Below, in pieces: positions 7,767 through 15,853 of a DNA stretch of 64,000 nucleotides. Position 1 is the stretch's first letter. Every line of letters starts with the position of its first letter. The position numbers and the translations under genes were made by a program. This DNA is from G965215145 sp965215145 (lineage in GTDB: Bacteria; Bacteroidota; Rhodothermia; Rhodothermales; JANQRZ01): contig OZ244038.1 of the NCBI GenBank assembly GCA_965215145.1, forward strand, positions 434,001-498,000. The letters are read 5' to 3'. Under the pieces are notes generated by a model. It did no database searches. It was not told where the DNA came from and saw nothing but the letters and a program-made list of their open reading frames with translations.

Positions 7767-8894
7767 ATGCCCCAGCCCCTCCGCGTCGGCGTCCTCACCG
7801 GCGGCGGCGACTGCCCCGGCCTCAACGCCGTCATCCGCGCCGTCACCAAGAGCCTCGTGCTCGGCGAGCGCGCCGAGGTCGTCGGGTTCGAGGACGGCTA
7901 CCTCGGCCTGATCGAGCGCCGCGCCCGGCCGCTCACGTACCGCGACGCCTCCGGCATCCTCACCGCCGGCGGCACCATCCTCGGGACCAGCAACAAGGCC
8001 AACCCCTTCGACTACTTCGGCCGCGACGGCGCCGACGTCTCCGACGAGGTCGTGGCCTACGCCCGTGACCTCGGCCTCCGCGCCCTCGTCGCCATCGGCG
8101 GGGACGGGACGATGTCCATCGCCCACGGGCTCCAGCAGAGGGGGATGAACATCGTCGGCGTCCCGAAGACCATCGACAACGACCTCGTCGGGACGGACCG
8201 GACGTTCGGGTTTGACACCGCCGTCGCCATCGCGACCGAGGCCATCGACCGGCTCCACACCACGGCCCAGAGCCACCACCGCGTGATGGTGCTGGAGACG
8301 ATGGGCCGCTACGCCGGGTGGATCGCGCTCTACGCCGGCGTCGCCTCCGGCGCCGACGTGCTGCTCCTCCCGGAGTTCCCCTACGACCTGGAGGAGGTGG
8401 CCCGCGTGTGCCGGCGCCGGGCCTCGGGCGGGCAGCAGTTCACGATCATCGTCGTCGCCGAGGGGGCGAAGCCGGAGGGCGGCGAGCTCGCCGTGCAGCA
8501 GGTCGTCGCCGACAGCCCGGACCCGATCCGCCTCGGCGGCGCCTGCAACGTCCTCGCCCACCACCTCGGCCCGATGGTGGACTCCGAGATCCGCACGACG
8601 ATCCTCGGCCACGTCCAGCGCGGCGGCACGCCGACCGCCTTCGACCGCAACCTCGCGACGGCCTTCGGCGCCTACGCCGCGGCGATGGTCCGCGACGGCC
8701 GGTTCGGTCGGATGGTGGCGCTCCAGGAGAACCGGCTCACGAGCATCGGGCTCGACGAGGTCGCCGACCGGGTGCGGACGGTGGCGCCGGACGCGCCGAT
8801 GGTGGTGGCGGCCCGCGCCGTGGGGACGTCGCTCGGGGTGCCGGGCTTCGAGGCCCGCTTCGCCGGCGAGGCCGCCAGCGGGGCGCTGTCGTGA
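7767..8894 (+). CDS. pfkA: 6-phosphofructokinase
   Basis: Cytosolic glycolytic enzyme (375 aa) phosphorylating fructose 6-phosphate. The N-terminal TGGGDCPGLN (11-20) starts the nucleotide site. GGDGT at 111-115 carries Gly where pyrophosphate-dependent enzymes have Asp, pointing to ATP as donor. PKTIDND at 133-139 has the Lys typical of PPi-type and of some ATP-type long PFKs. The catalytic Asp of the TIDND motif is present, and ETMGRYAGW and HVQRGG are the substrate-binding signatures. The Gly/Lys combination is the mixed class found also in ATP-dependent trypanosome enzymes. Single gene; a GGATATTGCG box about 36 nt upstream may be its promoter. Confidence 0.95.
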   Translation: MPQPLRVGVLTGGGDCPGLNAVIRAVTKSLVLGERAEVVGFEDGYLGLIERRARPLTYRDASGILTAGGTILGTSNKANPFDYFGRDGADVSDEVVAYARDLGLRALVAIGGDGTMSIAHGLQQRGMNIVGVPKTIDNDLVGTDRTFGFDTAVAIATEAIDRLHTTAQSHHRVMVLETMGRYAGWIALYAGVASGADVLLLPEFPYDLEEVARVCRRRASGGQQFTIIVVAEGAKPEGGELAVQQVVADSPDPIRLGGACNVLAHHLGPMVDSEIRTTILGHVQRGGTPTAFDRNLATAFGAYAAAMVRDGRFGRMVALQENRLTSIGLDEVADRVRTVAPDAPMVVAARAVGTSLGVPGFEARFAGEAASGALS

Positions 8895-8917
8895 CGGAGC
8901 CCGGTTCGCGGCTGGCG

Positions 8918-8945
8918 GTAGGGGCGTGATTAATCACGCCCCTAC
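8918..8945. repeat. GGGGCG/CGCCCC palindrome, copy 2
   Basis: Perfect 28-bp palindrome with arms GTAGGGGCGTGATT and complement, between pfkA and the SDR gene. Identical to the copy at 17164-17191. The GTG inside it opens a false in-frame extension of the SDR gene. Confidence 0.85.
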
Positions 8946-9066
8946 GACTGATCCTCCCGCCCCGCCGCGCGTAGGAGCGCCGCGGCCGACTCGGAAAAGG
9001 GTTCCAGGGGGGCTCACCCGCCCCGCCGCGCGTAGGAGCGCCGCCCCGCCACCCGCCCCTCCCCCG

Positions 9067-10098
9067 ATGCACGTCTTCCTCACCGGCGCCACCGGCTTCG
9101 TCGGCCACCACGTCCTCGGCGCGCTGCGGCGCCACGGCCACACCATACGCTGCCTCGTCCGCGAGGGCTCGCTGGAGAAGCTCCCCGTGTCCGAGGACGA
9201 GCGCGTCGAGGTGGACTCCTCGAAGGAGGCGCTCCTGGAGGGCGTGGGCAACGCCGCCGAGCAGGCGGCCACGGCGGGCTCCGCCACGCGCGCGCCCGTC
9301 GAGGTCGTCTACGGCGACGTGGCCGACATCGAGACCATCGAGGGCGACCTCGCGGGGTGCGACGCGGTGGTCCACCTCGTCGGGATCATCGAGGAGGACC
9401 GGCCGCGCGGGGTGACGTTCGAGCGGGTCCACGTGCGCGGCACGCAGAGCGTGGTCGAGCAGGCGCGCGCGGCCGGCATCGGGCGGTTCGTCCACATGAG
9501 CGCCAACGGCGCCCGCCCCGACCCCGACGCCTCGGCGTACCACCGCACGAAGTGGAAGGCCGAGGAGGCCGTCCGCGCGGCCGGCTTCGATCACCACGTC
9601 ATCTTCCGCCCGTCGGTCATCTTCGGCGACCCCGGCGAGGGGCGGGAGGAGTTCGCCTCCCGCCTCGCCGAGACCCTCGTCGGCCCGTTCCCCGTGCTGC
9701 CGGTCTTCGGCGACGGGCAGTACCGGCTGCAGCCCGTCGACGTCGGGGCCGTGGCCGAGGCGTTCGCGCAGGCGCTCACGCTGGAGGTGCCCGAGGAGGC
9801 GCCGCTGGAGGCCCGCGCCTACTGCGTCGCCGGCCCCGAAGCCGTCACCTTCGACGAGGCGCTCGACCGGATCGCGCGGGGGATGGGGGAGGAGCCGAAG
9901 CCGAAGCTGCACCAGCCGATGTGGCTCTCGAAGGCCGTCGTCGGCACCGTCGGCGCGGCGGGGCTCTTGCCGATCTCGCCCGCACAGTTCCAGATGCTCG
10001 TCAAGGGGAACACCTGCGACGCCGCGCGCTTCTGGGCCGACTTCGACGCCGAGCCCGTCCCGTTCACCCCCGAACACCTGAGCTACCTTCAGGCGTAG
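9067..10098 (+). CDS. NAD(P)-binding extended/atypical SDR (NDUFA9-like)
   Basis: Rossmann-fold short-chain dehydrogenase of the atypical complex-I-subunit-like group (343 aa). It begins MHVFLTGATGFVGHHVL, where GATGFVG is the dinucleotide-binding glycine motif. A YHRTK sequence fits the YxxxK active site, although many members of this group are not catalytic. The segment HVRGTQSVVEQARAAGIGRF is typical of quinone- or sugar-nucleotide-modifying SDRs. A long in-frame extension upstream runs through the palindrome and is not used. Substrate unknown. It is followed after 28 nt by a lipoprotein gene. Confidence 0.85.
   Translation: MHVFLTGATGFVGHHVLGALRRHGHTIRCLVREGSLEKLPVSEDERVEVDSSKEALLEGVGNAAEQAATAGSATRAPVEVVYGDVADIETIEGDLAGCDAVVHLVGIIEEDRPRGVTFERVHVRGTQSVVEQARAAGIGRFVHMSANGARPDPDASAYHRTKWKAEEAVRAAGFDHHVIFRPSVIFGDPGEGREEFASRLAETLVGPFPVLPVFGDGQYRLQPVDVGAVAEAFAQALTLEVPEEAPLEARAYCVAGPEAVTFDEALDRIARGMGEEPKPKLHQPMWLSKAVVGTVGAAGLLPISPAQFQMLVKGNTCDAARFWADFDAEPVPFTPEHLSYLQA
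10084..10090 (+). promoter_or_regulatory. candidate -7 box (TACCTTC) for lipoprotein gene
   Basis: TACCTTC lies 37 nt before the ATG at 10127, inside the end of the SDR gene. It fits the relaxed Bacteroidota -7 pattern TAnnTTtG seen before other genes here. No convincing -33 TTTG accompanies it. Confidence 0.3.
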
Positions 10099-10126
10099 CT
10101 CCCCATCTCCGAACACCCCCTCCGCC

Positions 10127-10711
10127 ATGCGCCGCCTTCTCGTCCTCCTCCCCCTGCTCCTCCTCGCCGCCTGCCGCCCCGCCGAGGGCACCGAGGACCC
10201 GCCCCTCTCCGCCGTCGAGACGCCGGCCGAGGCCGCGCAGGGCTCGGCGGACGTGGCCGGGACGTACCGCCTCGTCGGTCTGGACGACAACGTGCTGCCG
10301 GCGCTCGTCGGGCAGATGGACGAGTGCGCCGTCATGCTCGGCGAGGGCACGCTCACGCTCGACGCCGAGGGCGCCTACCGCCTCGCCCTGCTCGCGATGG
10401 CCGTCTGCGGCGACGACGAGGAGCCGGCCGACACCGAGCGGGTGCTGAAGCAGGGGCCGTACACCCTCGAAGGCGCCGACATCCGCTTCGGCGACATGGT
10501 GACGGAGATCGGCGGCGACGGCCTCACGGCCGACGAGGACGCCGACCCGATCAACACCGAGAACGAGCTCCTCACCCCCGACTCCGACGCGATGGACGAC
10601 GAGCCCGAGCTGTTCAGCCCCGAGCGGTTCTCCGGCGACGGCACCGTCCGCGGCGACGAGGTCTCGATCACCCTCGACGACCTCTCCACGCTCCGGTTCG
10701 TCCGCCAGTAG
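10127..10711 (+). CDS. hypothetical lipoprotein
   Basis: A 194-aa lipoprotein of unknown function. The signal MRRLLVLLPLLLLAAC ends in a clean lipobox with Cys16. The mature chain is acidic, with GTYRLVGLDDNVLPALVGQM near residue 45 and a final SITLDDLSTLRFVRQ, a pattern seen in small beta-sandwich/lipocalin-like lipoproteins, so an envelope role is likely. Directly downstream of the SDR gene and upstream of a deoxynucleoside kinase; no functional link is evident. Confidence 0.6.
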   Translation: MRRLLVLLPLLLLAACRPAEGTEDPPLSAVETPAEAAQGSADVAGTYRLVGLDDNVLPALVGQMDECAVMLGEGTLTLDAEGAYRLALLAMAVCGDDEEPADTERVLKQGPYTLEGADIRFGDMVTEIGGDGLTADEDADPINTENELLTPDSDAMDDEPELFSPERFSGDGTVRGDEVSITLDDLSTLRFVRQ

Positions 10712-10718
10712 GGCGAGC

Positions 10719-10746
10719 GTAGGGGCACTATATATCCTGCCCCTAC
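10719..10746. repeat. GGGGCG-type palindrome, copy 3 (degenerate centre)
   Basis: Arms GTAGGGGCA and TGCCCCTAC around a 10-nt AT-rich centre that is not fully complementary. Lies between the lipoprotein and deoxynucleoside kinase genes. Confidence 0.75.
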
Positions 10747-10772
10747 CGTGTCGGCGCCTCTGGCTCCCCCGG

Positions 10773-10779
10773 TATCTTG
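10773..10779 (+). promoter_or_regulatory. candidate -7 box (TATCTTG) for deoxynucleoside kinase
   Basis: GGTATCTTGGGCG places TATCTTG 32 nt before the ATG at 10811. The same GGTATCTTG string occurs at 17125-17133 ahead of another gene. Candidate Bacteroidota-type -7 element. Confidence 0.35.
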
Positions 10780-10810
10780 GGCGCCCCCCACCACCGACGC
10801 CCGCGCCCGC

Positions 10811-11512
10811 ATGGCGGCCCCCGAGACCCCCGCTCCCTCCAACGGCATCGCCGCCACGCCCGTCGCCCCGGCCGGCAAGAAGTACGTCGCCATCGCCGGC
10901 AACATCGGGGCGGGGAAGAGCTCGCTGACGGAGATCCTCGCGGGCTACTTCAAGTGGGAGCCGTTCTTCGAGCGGGTGGATGACAACCCGTACCTCGCGG
11001 ACTTCTACGAGGACATGCGGCGCTGGAGCTTCAACCTCCAGGTGTTCTTCCTGTCGAGCCGGTTCGCGCACCAGCAGCGGATCGAGGCGCTGCCGCACTC
11101 CGTCGTCCAGGACCGCTCGATCTACGAGGACGCCGAGATCTTCGCGCGCAACCTCCACGAGATGGGGCTCATGGACGGGCGCGACTTCGAGAACTACCAG
11201 GACCTCTTCGCCCTGATGACGAGCTACCTCCGCCCGCCGGACCTCCTCGTCTACCTCCGCGCGAGCGTCCCCACCCTCGTCCGCCAGATCCAGGCCCGCG
11301 GGCGGGACTTCGAGACGACCATCCGGATCGACTACCTCGAACGTCTCAACGCCCACTACGAGCGCTGGATCGAGGCCTACGACCTCGGCCCGAAGCTCGT
11401 CGTGGAGACCGACCGGCTCGACTTCGTGAACGAGGAGGACGACCGGTTCGAGATCCTCAGCCGCGTCGAGGGCCGCCTGTTCGGGCTGTTCCCGGAGGCG
11501 GCTTCGGGATGA
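10811..11512 (+). CDS. deoxynucleoside kinase (dCK/dGK family)
   Basis: Nucleotide-salvage kinase (233 aa) transferring phosphate from ATP to deoxynucleosides. P-loop GNIGAGKS at 30-37; FERVDDNPYLADFYED matches the family's base-recognition segment; DRSIYED starting at residue 101 is the catalytic/substrate motif; a LID-like Arg cluster is in RQIQARGRDFETTIR. The first about 22 residues are an Ala/Pro-rich tail. A GTG at 10748 would extend the protein into the palindrome region and is disfavoured. Its stop overlaps the next start by 4 nt (ATGA), so it is cotranscribed with a large outer-membrane protein with which it has no obvious biochemical link. Base preference cannot be read from sequence alone. 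Confidence 0.88.
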   Translation: MAAPETPAPSNGIAATPVAPAGKKYVAIAGNIGAGKSSLTEILAGYFKWEPFFERVDDNPYLADFYEDMRRWSFNLQVFFLSSRFAHQQRIEALPHSVVQDRSIYEDAEIFARNLHEMGLMDGRDFENYQDLFALMTSYLRPPDLLVYLRASVPTLVRQIQARGRDFETTIRIDYLERLNAHYERWIEAYDLGPKLVVETDRLDFVNEEDDRFEILSRVEGRLFGLFPEAASG

Positions 11513-13635
11513 GAGGGGACATGGGGGAGGGAGGGACAGGGGGAGAGCAGGCGCTTGCTCGCCCTCTGCGCTTCGCCTTTCTCCGAGCCCTCCTTCCGCT
11601 CCTCCTTTCTTCCGCCCTTCCGCTCCTCGCAACGGCTCAGGCCCCCGACACCCTCGGCGTGCCGGTGGACTCGGTGCTCTTCGAGGAGGTCGCAGCGGAC
11701 ACCGTGGTGGTGGACACGCTCGGTCTGCTGGGGGACTCGCTCGCGGCGCCGGTGCGGCGCAACGACCCGGTCGTCTCCTTCGAGCGGCCGGAGCCGGGGG
11801 CGGCTACAACGCTGGTGCCGACGCGCCGGCCGGTGTTTACCGTGGCCCCGCTCGTGGCCGACCGCACCGGCGCCTTTTACTACGACCTCGGCGTGCCGGG
11901 GGCGCCGAGCGGGGTCGGCTTCGACGGGATGGCGCCGCGGCGGGCGGCGCTGACGCTCGGGGGGATTCCGGCGGAGGACCCCTTCACCGGACGCCCCGCG
12001 TGGGAGCTGCTGCCGACGGAGCCGCTGGCCGGGCTTCGGGCGGCGCCGGGTCTGTTCGGGGAGCCTGCGGGGTTCGCAGCGGACCTCCGGGCGTTCGCCG
12101 CGGCGGAGGCGGTGACGGAGCTGCGGTACCGGACCGGGCCGAACGGGATTCAGTTCGTCGGGGCGACGCACGGGCAGACGCGGCGGCCGGCGTTCGCGCG
12201 GAACCTCGGCGGCGACCAGGCCCGGCTCGGGGTGCTGTTCCACGTCTCCGGGCGCGGGGCGGGCGGGGAGTATGCCAACGCGGAGATCGGCGGGTGGCAG
12301 CTCGTCGGGCGGGTGGGGCTGGCGCTCCCGGCGCTCTCCATCGAGGTTACCGAGCGGCACGTCCGCGCCGACGACGGGGCGTGGGGCGGCGTCGCCCCGA
12401 CGGACCCGCCGGTGCTGGCGTTCGACCGGAACGCGGCCGTCGCTAACCCGGGCGCGCGGCGGGTCACGATCCGCAATGACCTCTCGGCGACGGCCCGGCT
12501 TCCGCTCCTCACCCGCGAGCGCCCGCTGACGGTGACGGGGTTCTGGACGGCGGCGACGCTGCGCGCCACCGGGTTCGCCGTGGATACGACGGAGGCGAAG
12601 GGGGGGCGATACGGCATCCGTGCGGAGCAGGAGATGCTCGCCGGCGGTCATCGTCTTCGGGCGCAGCTTCACCTCTGGGCCGACACCCGCGCCCGCGCCG
12701 GGCCGGGCGATGCCTCCGGTCGGATCGCCTTCCCTGATTCCCTGGAAAGTGTCGCCACGGAGGTCCACGCCGCCGTCGCCGACTCGTTCAGCGTAGCCGG
12801 GTTTGGGGTGGCGGCGGAGGGCGGCGTCCACGCCGGGCCGGGCTTCGCCTTTCCCACCGCGCGGTTCGGGGTGCGGCGGACGCTCGGGCGGCTGACGCTC
12901 GGGGCGACGGTGCAGGCGGCGGGGGCGCGGCGCTCGACGGTGGAGCGGGTCGGGTTCGGGACGCTGCTGGCGGCGCCGGACTCGCTGTCGACGGAGCGGA
13001 CGCTGCGGGCGGAGGCGACGGCGCGGGTGCGGCTCGGCCCGCTCGGGCTGCGGCTGCGGGGCGCGTTCGTCCGGCAAACGGACGCCACTGTGCTGCTGCT
13101 GGAGCCGGAGGGCGCCCGGTTCGCTACGGCCGCAGAGCCGCTCCAGCGGGTCGTCGCCACGCTGGGGGTCGGGTTTCGGGAGGAGGCCCGGCGGGGGCTG
13201 TACGCGGAGGCCACCGCGCACGTCTACGCCTTCCTCAACGCCGACTCGACCGGCATCTCGGGCCGTGAGGCCGCGGCCACGCCAGACGTGTGGGGGAGCG
13301 CCCGCCTCGGCGCCCGCGCCCGCGACCTGTTCGACGACGCGCTCGACCTGGACCTCTACGTCCGCGGCCGGGCGTGGACGGCGTTCCGGAGCCGCGCCCT
13401 CCACGCGCCGACGGCGCTGTTCGGGCTGCCCTCTGCGATTGAGCCCGAGGTGTCGGCATCGGGAACGCTCGACGCGATCCTGGAGGCGGGGCTCGGGCGG
13501 GGGCGGGCGACGGCGTTCGTGGCCTACGAGAACGTGCTGGCGGGGCGGGCCTACACGGGAGCGTACGTGGTGCCGGTGTACCCGCTCTCGGCGCCGCGGC
13601 TGCGGCTGGGACTGTTCTGGGTGTTGCCGTTTTAG
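11509..13635 (+). CDS. large outer-membrane beta-barrel / TonB-plug-like protein
   Basis: A 708-aa predicted outer-membrane protein. A longish N-terminus precedes the signal core (ALLPLLLSSALPLLATAQA). Residues about 100-210 form a plug-like region (RRAALTLGGIPAEDPFTGRP, then a segment resembling the plug's last strand). The rest alternates as barrel strands and ends LRLGLFWVLPF, with the terminal Phe favoured by the barrel assembly machinery. No TonB box or carboxypeptidase-like domain is visible. It overlaps the kinase gene by ATGA. Its TAG stop is also the first bases of the multi-hairpin repeat at 13634. Transported molecule unknown. Confidence 0.65.
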   Translation: MRGDMGEGGTGGEQALARPLRFAFLRALLPLLLSSALPLLATAQAPDTLGVPVDSVLFEEVAADTVVVDTLGLLGDSLAAPVRRNDPVVSFERPEPGAATTLVPTRRPVFTVAPLVADRTGAFYYDLGVPGAPSGVGFDGMAPRRAALTLGGIPAEDPFTGRPAWELLPTEPLAGLRAAPGLFGEPAGFAADLRAFAAAEAVTELRYRTGPNGIQFVGATHGQTRRPAFARNLGGDQARLGVLFHVSGRGAGGEYANAEIGGWQLVGRVGLALPALSIEVTERHVRADDGAWGGVAPTDPPVLAFDRNAAVANPGARRVTIRNDLSATARLPLLTRERPLTVTGFWTAATLRATGFAVDTTEAKGGRYGIRAEQEMLAGGHRLRAQLHLWADTRARAGPGDASGRIAFPDSLESVATEVHAAVADSFSVAGFGVAAEGGVHAGPGFAFPTARFGVRRTLGRLTLGATVQAAGARRSTVERVGFGTLLAAPDSLSTERTLRAEATARVRLGPLGLRLRGAFVRQTDATVLLLEPEGARFATAAEPLQRVVATLGVGFREEARRGLYAEATAHVYAFLNADSTGISGREAAATPDVWGSARLGARARDLFDDALDLDLYVRGRAWTAFRSRALHAPTALFGLPSAIEPEVSASGTLDAILEAGLGRGRATAFVAYENVLAGRAYTGAYVVPVYPLSAPRLRLGLFWVLPF

Positions 13636-13753
13636 GACCCCCTGTTCGGGATGTGCATCGCTCCGCTTGGGCACACCCGAACTGTCCCCCTTCGGAAGGG
13701 GGACAGCTTGGTGGGCTCTGAGCGTAGCGATAGCTCGCCAAGCGGGGGGTCCT
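13634..13753. repeat. TGTCCCCCTT-centred multi-hairpin repeat, copy 2
   Basis: The clearest copy. Closing stem AGGACCCCC (13634-13642) with GGGGGTCCT (13745-13753). Hairpin 1 is TTCGGG..TGTGC with GCACA..CCCGAA. Hairpin 2 is CTGTCCCCCTTC (13682-13693) with GAAGGGGGACAG (13695-13706). Hairpin 3 is CTTGG with CCAAG around CTGAGCGTAGCGATAG. The result is a cloverleaf-like layout. It begins within the stop codon of the preceding gene. Confidence 0.75.
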
Positions 13754-13816
13754 GCTGTGCCGGAACAGGGGCACGCAAAGCGCGATATGCACGCCGCAAC
13801 GTAACCCGCTCTCTCT

Positions 13817-15418
13817 ATGCCTCCTGCTCCTGGCCCCGTCGCCTTCATGTCCTACGTCCGCAAGGACGACGAGCACGAGAACGGCCGCCTGACCGCCATC
13901 CGCAAGCGCCTCGAAGGCGAGGTGCGGATGCAGACCGGCCGCCCATTCTCCATCTTCCAGGACCAGAAAGACATCGCCTGGGGCAACAACTGGAAGGAGC
14001 GCATCGACGAGGGCGTGGACGCTGTCACGTTCCTCATTCCCGTCATCACTCCGAGCTTCTTCCGGAGTACCGCTTGCCGCGAGGAGTTCGCGCGCTTCCG
14101 GGCGCGTGAGGCAGCGATGGAGCGCTCCGACCTCATCCTCCCGCTCTATTACGTCGAAACCGACGAGTTCAGCGACGAAGCGTTGCGGGAGGCCGATGCG
14201 ATGGCGCGAGTGATGGTGAGCCGGCAGTACTTCGACTGGCGGCATCTCCGCCTCGAGCCTCTCACCTCACTGCAGGTAGGCAAGGCATTCGCGAGCATGG
14301 CGAAGCAGATCAAGGCTGCCCTTCCAGGAGCGCCACCCCGACCGGCTAAGGCGAAGACTACGCGTCGTGCGGAGGTCGGCGGCATTGAGCGGGCGCAGGC
14401 GACAGTTGCCGAGTCCACTCGTCAAGCACCCGTCCCCCGATCCGAGCCGCACACCGTAACCGTAGACGCGCTTCATCGGGGCGACTATGCCACGATCACC
14501 AAGGCGATAGAGAAGGAGCCACCGGGCACCCGCATCCTTGTCCGTCCGGGCTACTACCCAGAGGGCATCGTCATGGACAAGCCCTTGGAGATCATCGGCG
14601 ACGGGCTGCGCGACGAGATCGTCGTCGCGGCGATGGGGTGCCACACAGTTCTGTTTCAGACAACGATGGGAAGGGTTGCTAACCTTACCCTTCAGCAAGA
14701 GGGCGGAGGCAATTGGTACGGGGTGGCCGTCGCGCAAGGACGGCTTCATCTGGAGGACTGCGACATTTCTAGCGAAGGCCTCGCCTGCATTGTCGTTCGA
14801 GATGGGGCAGACCCCGTCGTGCGCGGCAACCGGATCCACGACGCAAAGAATGGCGGCATTTACATTTTCAGCGGAAGTCGGGGCACGTTCGAGGACAACG
14901 AGGTCTTCGCCAACGCCTCAGGTGGATTCGCAGTGGACGACGGGGGGAACCCCGTCGTGCGCGGCAACCTAATCCACGACAACGGCGATTCCGGCATTTA
15001 CATTTTCAGCGGAAGTCGGGGCACGTTCGAGGACAACGAGGTCTTCGCCAACGCCTCAAGTGGATTCGGAGTGGGGGACGGCGGGGACCCCGTCGTCCGC
15101 AGCAACAGAATTCACAACAATGGTAGCTTCGGCGTCGCCGTCCTCGGTGAAGGTCGGGGCACGTTCGAGGACAATGAGATCTTCGGCAACGCCCTGGACG
15201 GGTTCCTAGTAGATGACGGCGGGGACCCCATCGTGCGTGGCAACCGGATTCACCAGAACAGACGTGGAGGCATCTGGGTCGATGACGGCGGCCGTGGCAC
15301 CTACGAGAAGAACCACATCTGGGGTAACGCCAAGGGTCCTTGGGACATCGCGGCCGATGCCGGTGAGGTCATAAGGCGCGACAACGTAGAAGAGCCGCCG
15401 GCCGACGCTTCTTTCTGA
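13817..15418 (+). CDS. TIR domain - right-handed beta-helix fusion protein (putative defence NADase)
   Basis: A 533-aa two-module protein. Residues 1-165 are a TIR domain: FMSYVRKDD (strand A), FLIPVITPSFFRS (strand C), and C87-x-x-E90 in STACREEF, where Glu90 matches the catalytic Glu of TIR NADases. Residues 165-210 are a linker. Residues 211-520 are a right-handed beta-helix of the NosD/FBXO11 type with about 23-residue coils (GNRIHxNG, GTFEDNEVF, DGGDPVVR). Two coils at 347-371 and 393-417 are nearly identical in DNA (75 of 76 bases, period 138 bp), so this part was duplicated recently. The gene is visibly less GC-rich than its neighbours. TIR NADases act in bacterial immunity; the beta-helix could sense a ligand. 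No partner gene is adjacent, so a defence role is inference. Confidence 0.85.
   Translation: MPPAPGPVAFMSYVRKDDEHENGRLTAIRKRLEGEVRMQTGRPFSIFQDQKDIAWGNNWKERIDEGVDAVTFLIPVITPSFFRSTACREEFARFRAREAAMERSDLILPLYYVETDEFSDEALREADAMARVMVSRQYFDWRHLRLEPLTSLQVGKAFASMAKQIKAALPGAPPRPAKAKTTRRAEVGGIERAQATVAESTRQAPVPRSEPHTVTVDALHRGDYATITKAIEKEPPGTRILVRPGYYPEGIVMDKPLEIIGDGLRDEIVVAAMGCHTVLFQTTMGRVANLTLQQEGGGNWYGVAVAQGRLHLEDCDISSEGLACIVVRDGADPVVRGNRIHDAKNGGIYIFSGSRGTFEDNEVFANASGGFAVDDGGNPVVRGNLIHDNGDSGIYIFSGSRGTFEDNEVFANASSGFGVGDGGDPVVRSNRIHNNGSFGVAVLGEGRGTFEDNEIFGNALDGFLVDDGGDPIVRGNRIHQNRRGGIWVDDGGRGTYEKNHIWGNAKGPWDIAADAGEVIRRDNVEEPPADASF
14855..15068 (+). repeat. tandem 138-bp duplication inside the beta-helix
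   Basis: The 76-bp block at 14855-14930 recurs at 14993-15068 with one mismatch, and the bases between are similar too. The 138-bp period equals 46 codons, two beta-helix coils. It keeps the frame and lengthens the helix by two turns. Confidence 0.85.
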
Positions 15419-15455
15419 GGACTAGACCCGACCAAAGCAGACACCCTTCGCGCGT

Positions 15456-15509
15456 CTCCCCGTGCGGGGTCTCCCTGCTGCGCTCAAGGGGGAAGTGAGA
15501 GTGACTCTC
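15456..15509. other. small inverted repeats after the TIR gene
   Basis: The 135-bp gap holds a CCCCG-TG-CGGGG hairpin (near 15460-15471), a candidate terminator without a T-run, and a perfect dyad GAGAGT-G-ACTCTC at 15497-15509 lying 45 nt before the next ATG. The latter could be an operator. Confidence 0.4.
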
Positions 15510-15524
15510 GCTAGATGCTTGCGG

Positions 15525-15531
15525 TAGTTTG
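15525..15531 (+). promoter_or_regulatory. candidate -7 box (TAGTTTG)
   Basis: TAGTTTG ends 22 nt before the ATG at 15554 and resembles the Bacteroidota -7 consensus with one base fewer between TA and TTTG. It follows the GAGAGT dyad. Confidence 0.35.
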
Positions 15532-15553
15532 GCGGACCACCCCCACCCTCCCG

Positions 15554-15853
15554 ATGAAGACGCCCGCCCTCGTCAAGGCCCTCGAAGACGCCGTCCGGCA
15601 ACTCGGCGTGGAGGTGCAGTACGGGCGGGGCGGATTCCGGGGCGGTCTCTGCACGGTAGACGGGCGGCCCGTCGTGGTGCTGAACCGGCGGCGGCCGGCG
15701 GAGGCGCACCTCGCCGCGCTGGCCGGAGCGTTGGCGGAGCTTCCGCACGAGCAGGTCTACCTCCGCCCCGCCGTCCGCGACGCGCTGGAGGCGCTGTGGG
15801 CGCAGCAGCGCGCCCGGACGGACGCCACGTGGGAGCCGGAGGAGGGCGCATGA
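15554..15853 (+). CDS. conserved hypothetical protein, 99 aa
   Basis: A small soluble protein of unknown function. It starts MKTPALVKALEDAVRQLGVE; the middle GGFRGGLCTVDGRPVVVLNR reads like a beta-hairpin followed by an Ala-rich helix (AHLAALAGALAEL) and a Trp-containing tail. It overlaps the MBL-fold hydrolase start by 4 nt (ATGA), so the two are translationally coupled; that pairing is the only hint of role. A start 39 nt upstream is possible but lacks support. Confidence 0.6.
   Translation: MKTPALVKALEDAVRQLGVEVQYGRGGFRGGLCTVDGRPVVVLNRRRPAEAHLAALAGALAELPHEQVYLRPAVRDALEALWAQQRARTDATWEPEEGA

Noticed and set aside
8926..9066. N-terminal extension of the SDR protein from the GTG in the palindrome
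   Set aside because: It encodes Pro/Ala/Arg-rich sequence with no family match; the Rossmann strand begins at the ATG 9067.
15529..15849. N-terminal extension of the MBL-fold protein
   Set aside because: The open frame upstream of 15850 is the +1 shadow of the coupled 99-aa gene; family proteins start at the LLGTGTSTG strand.
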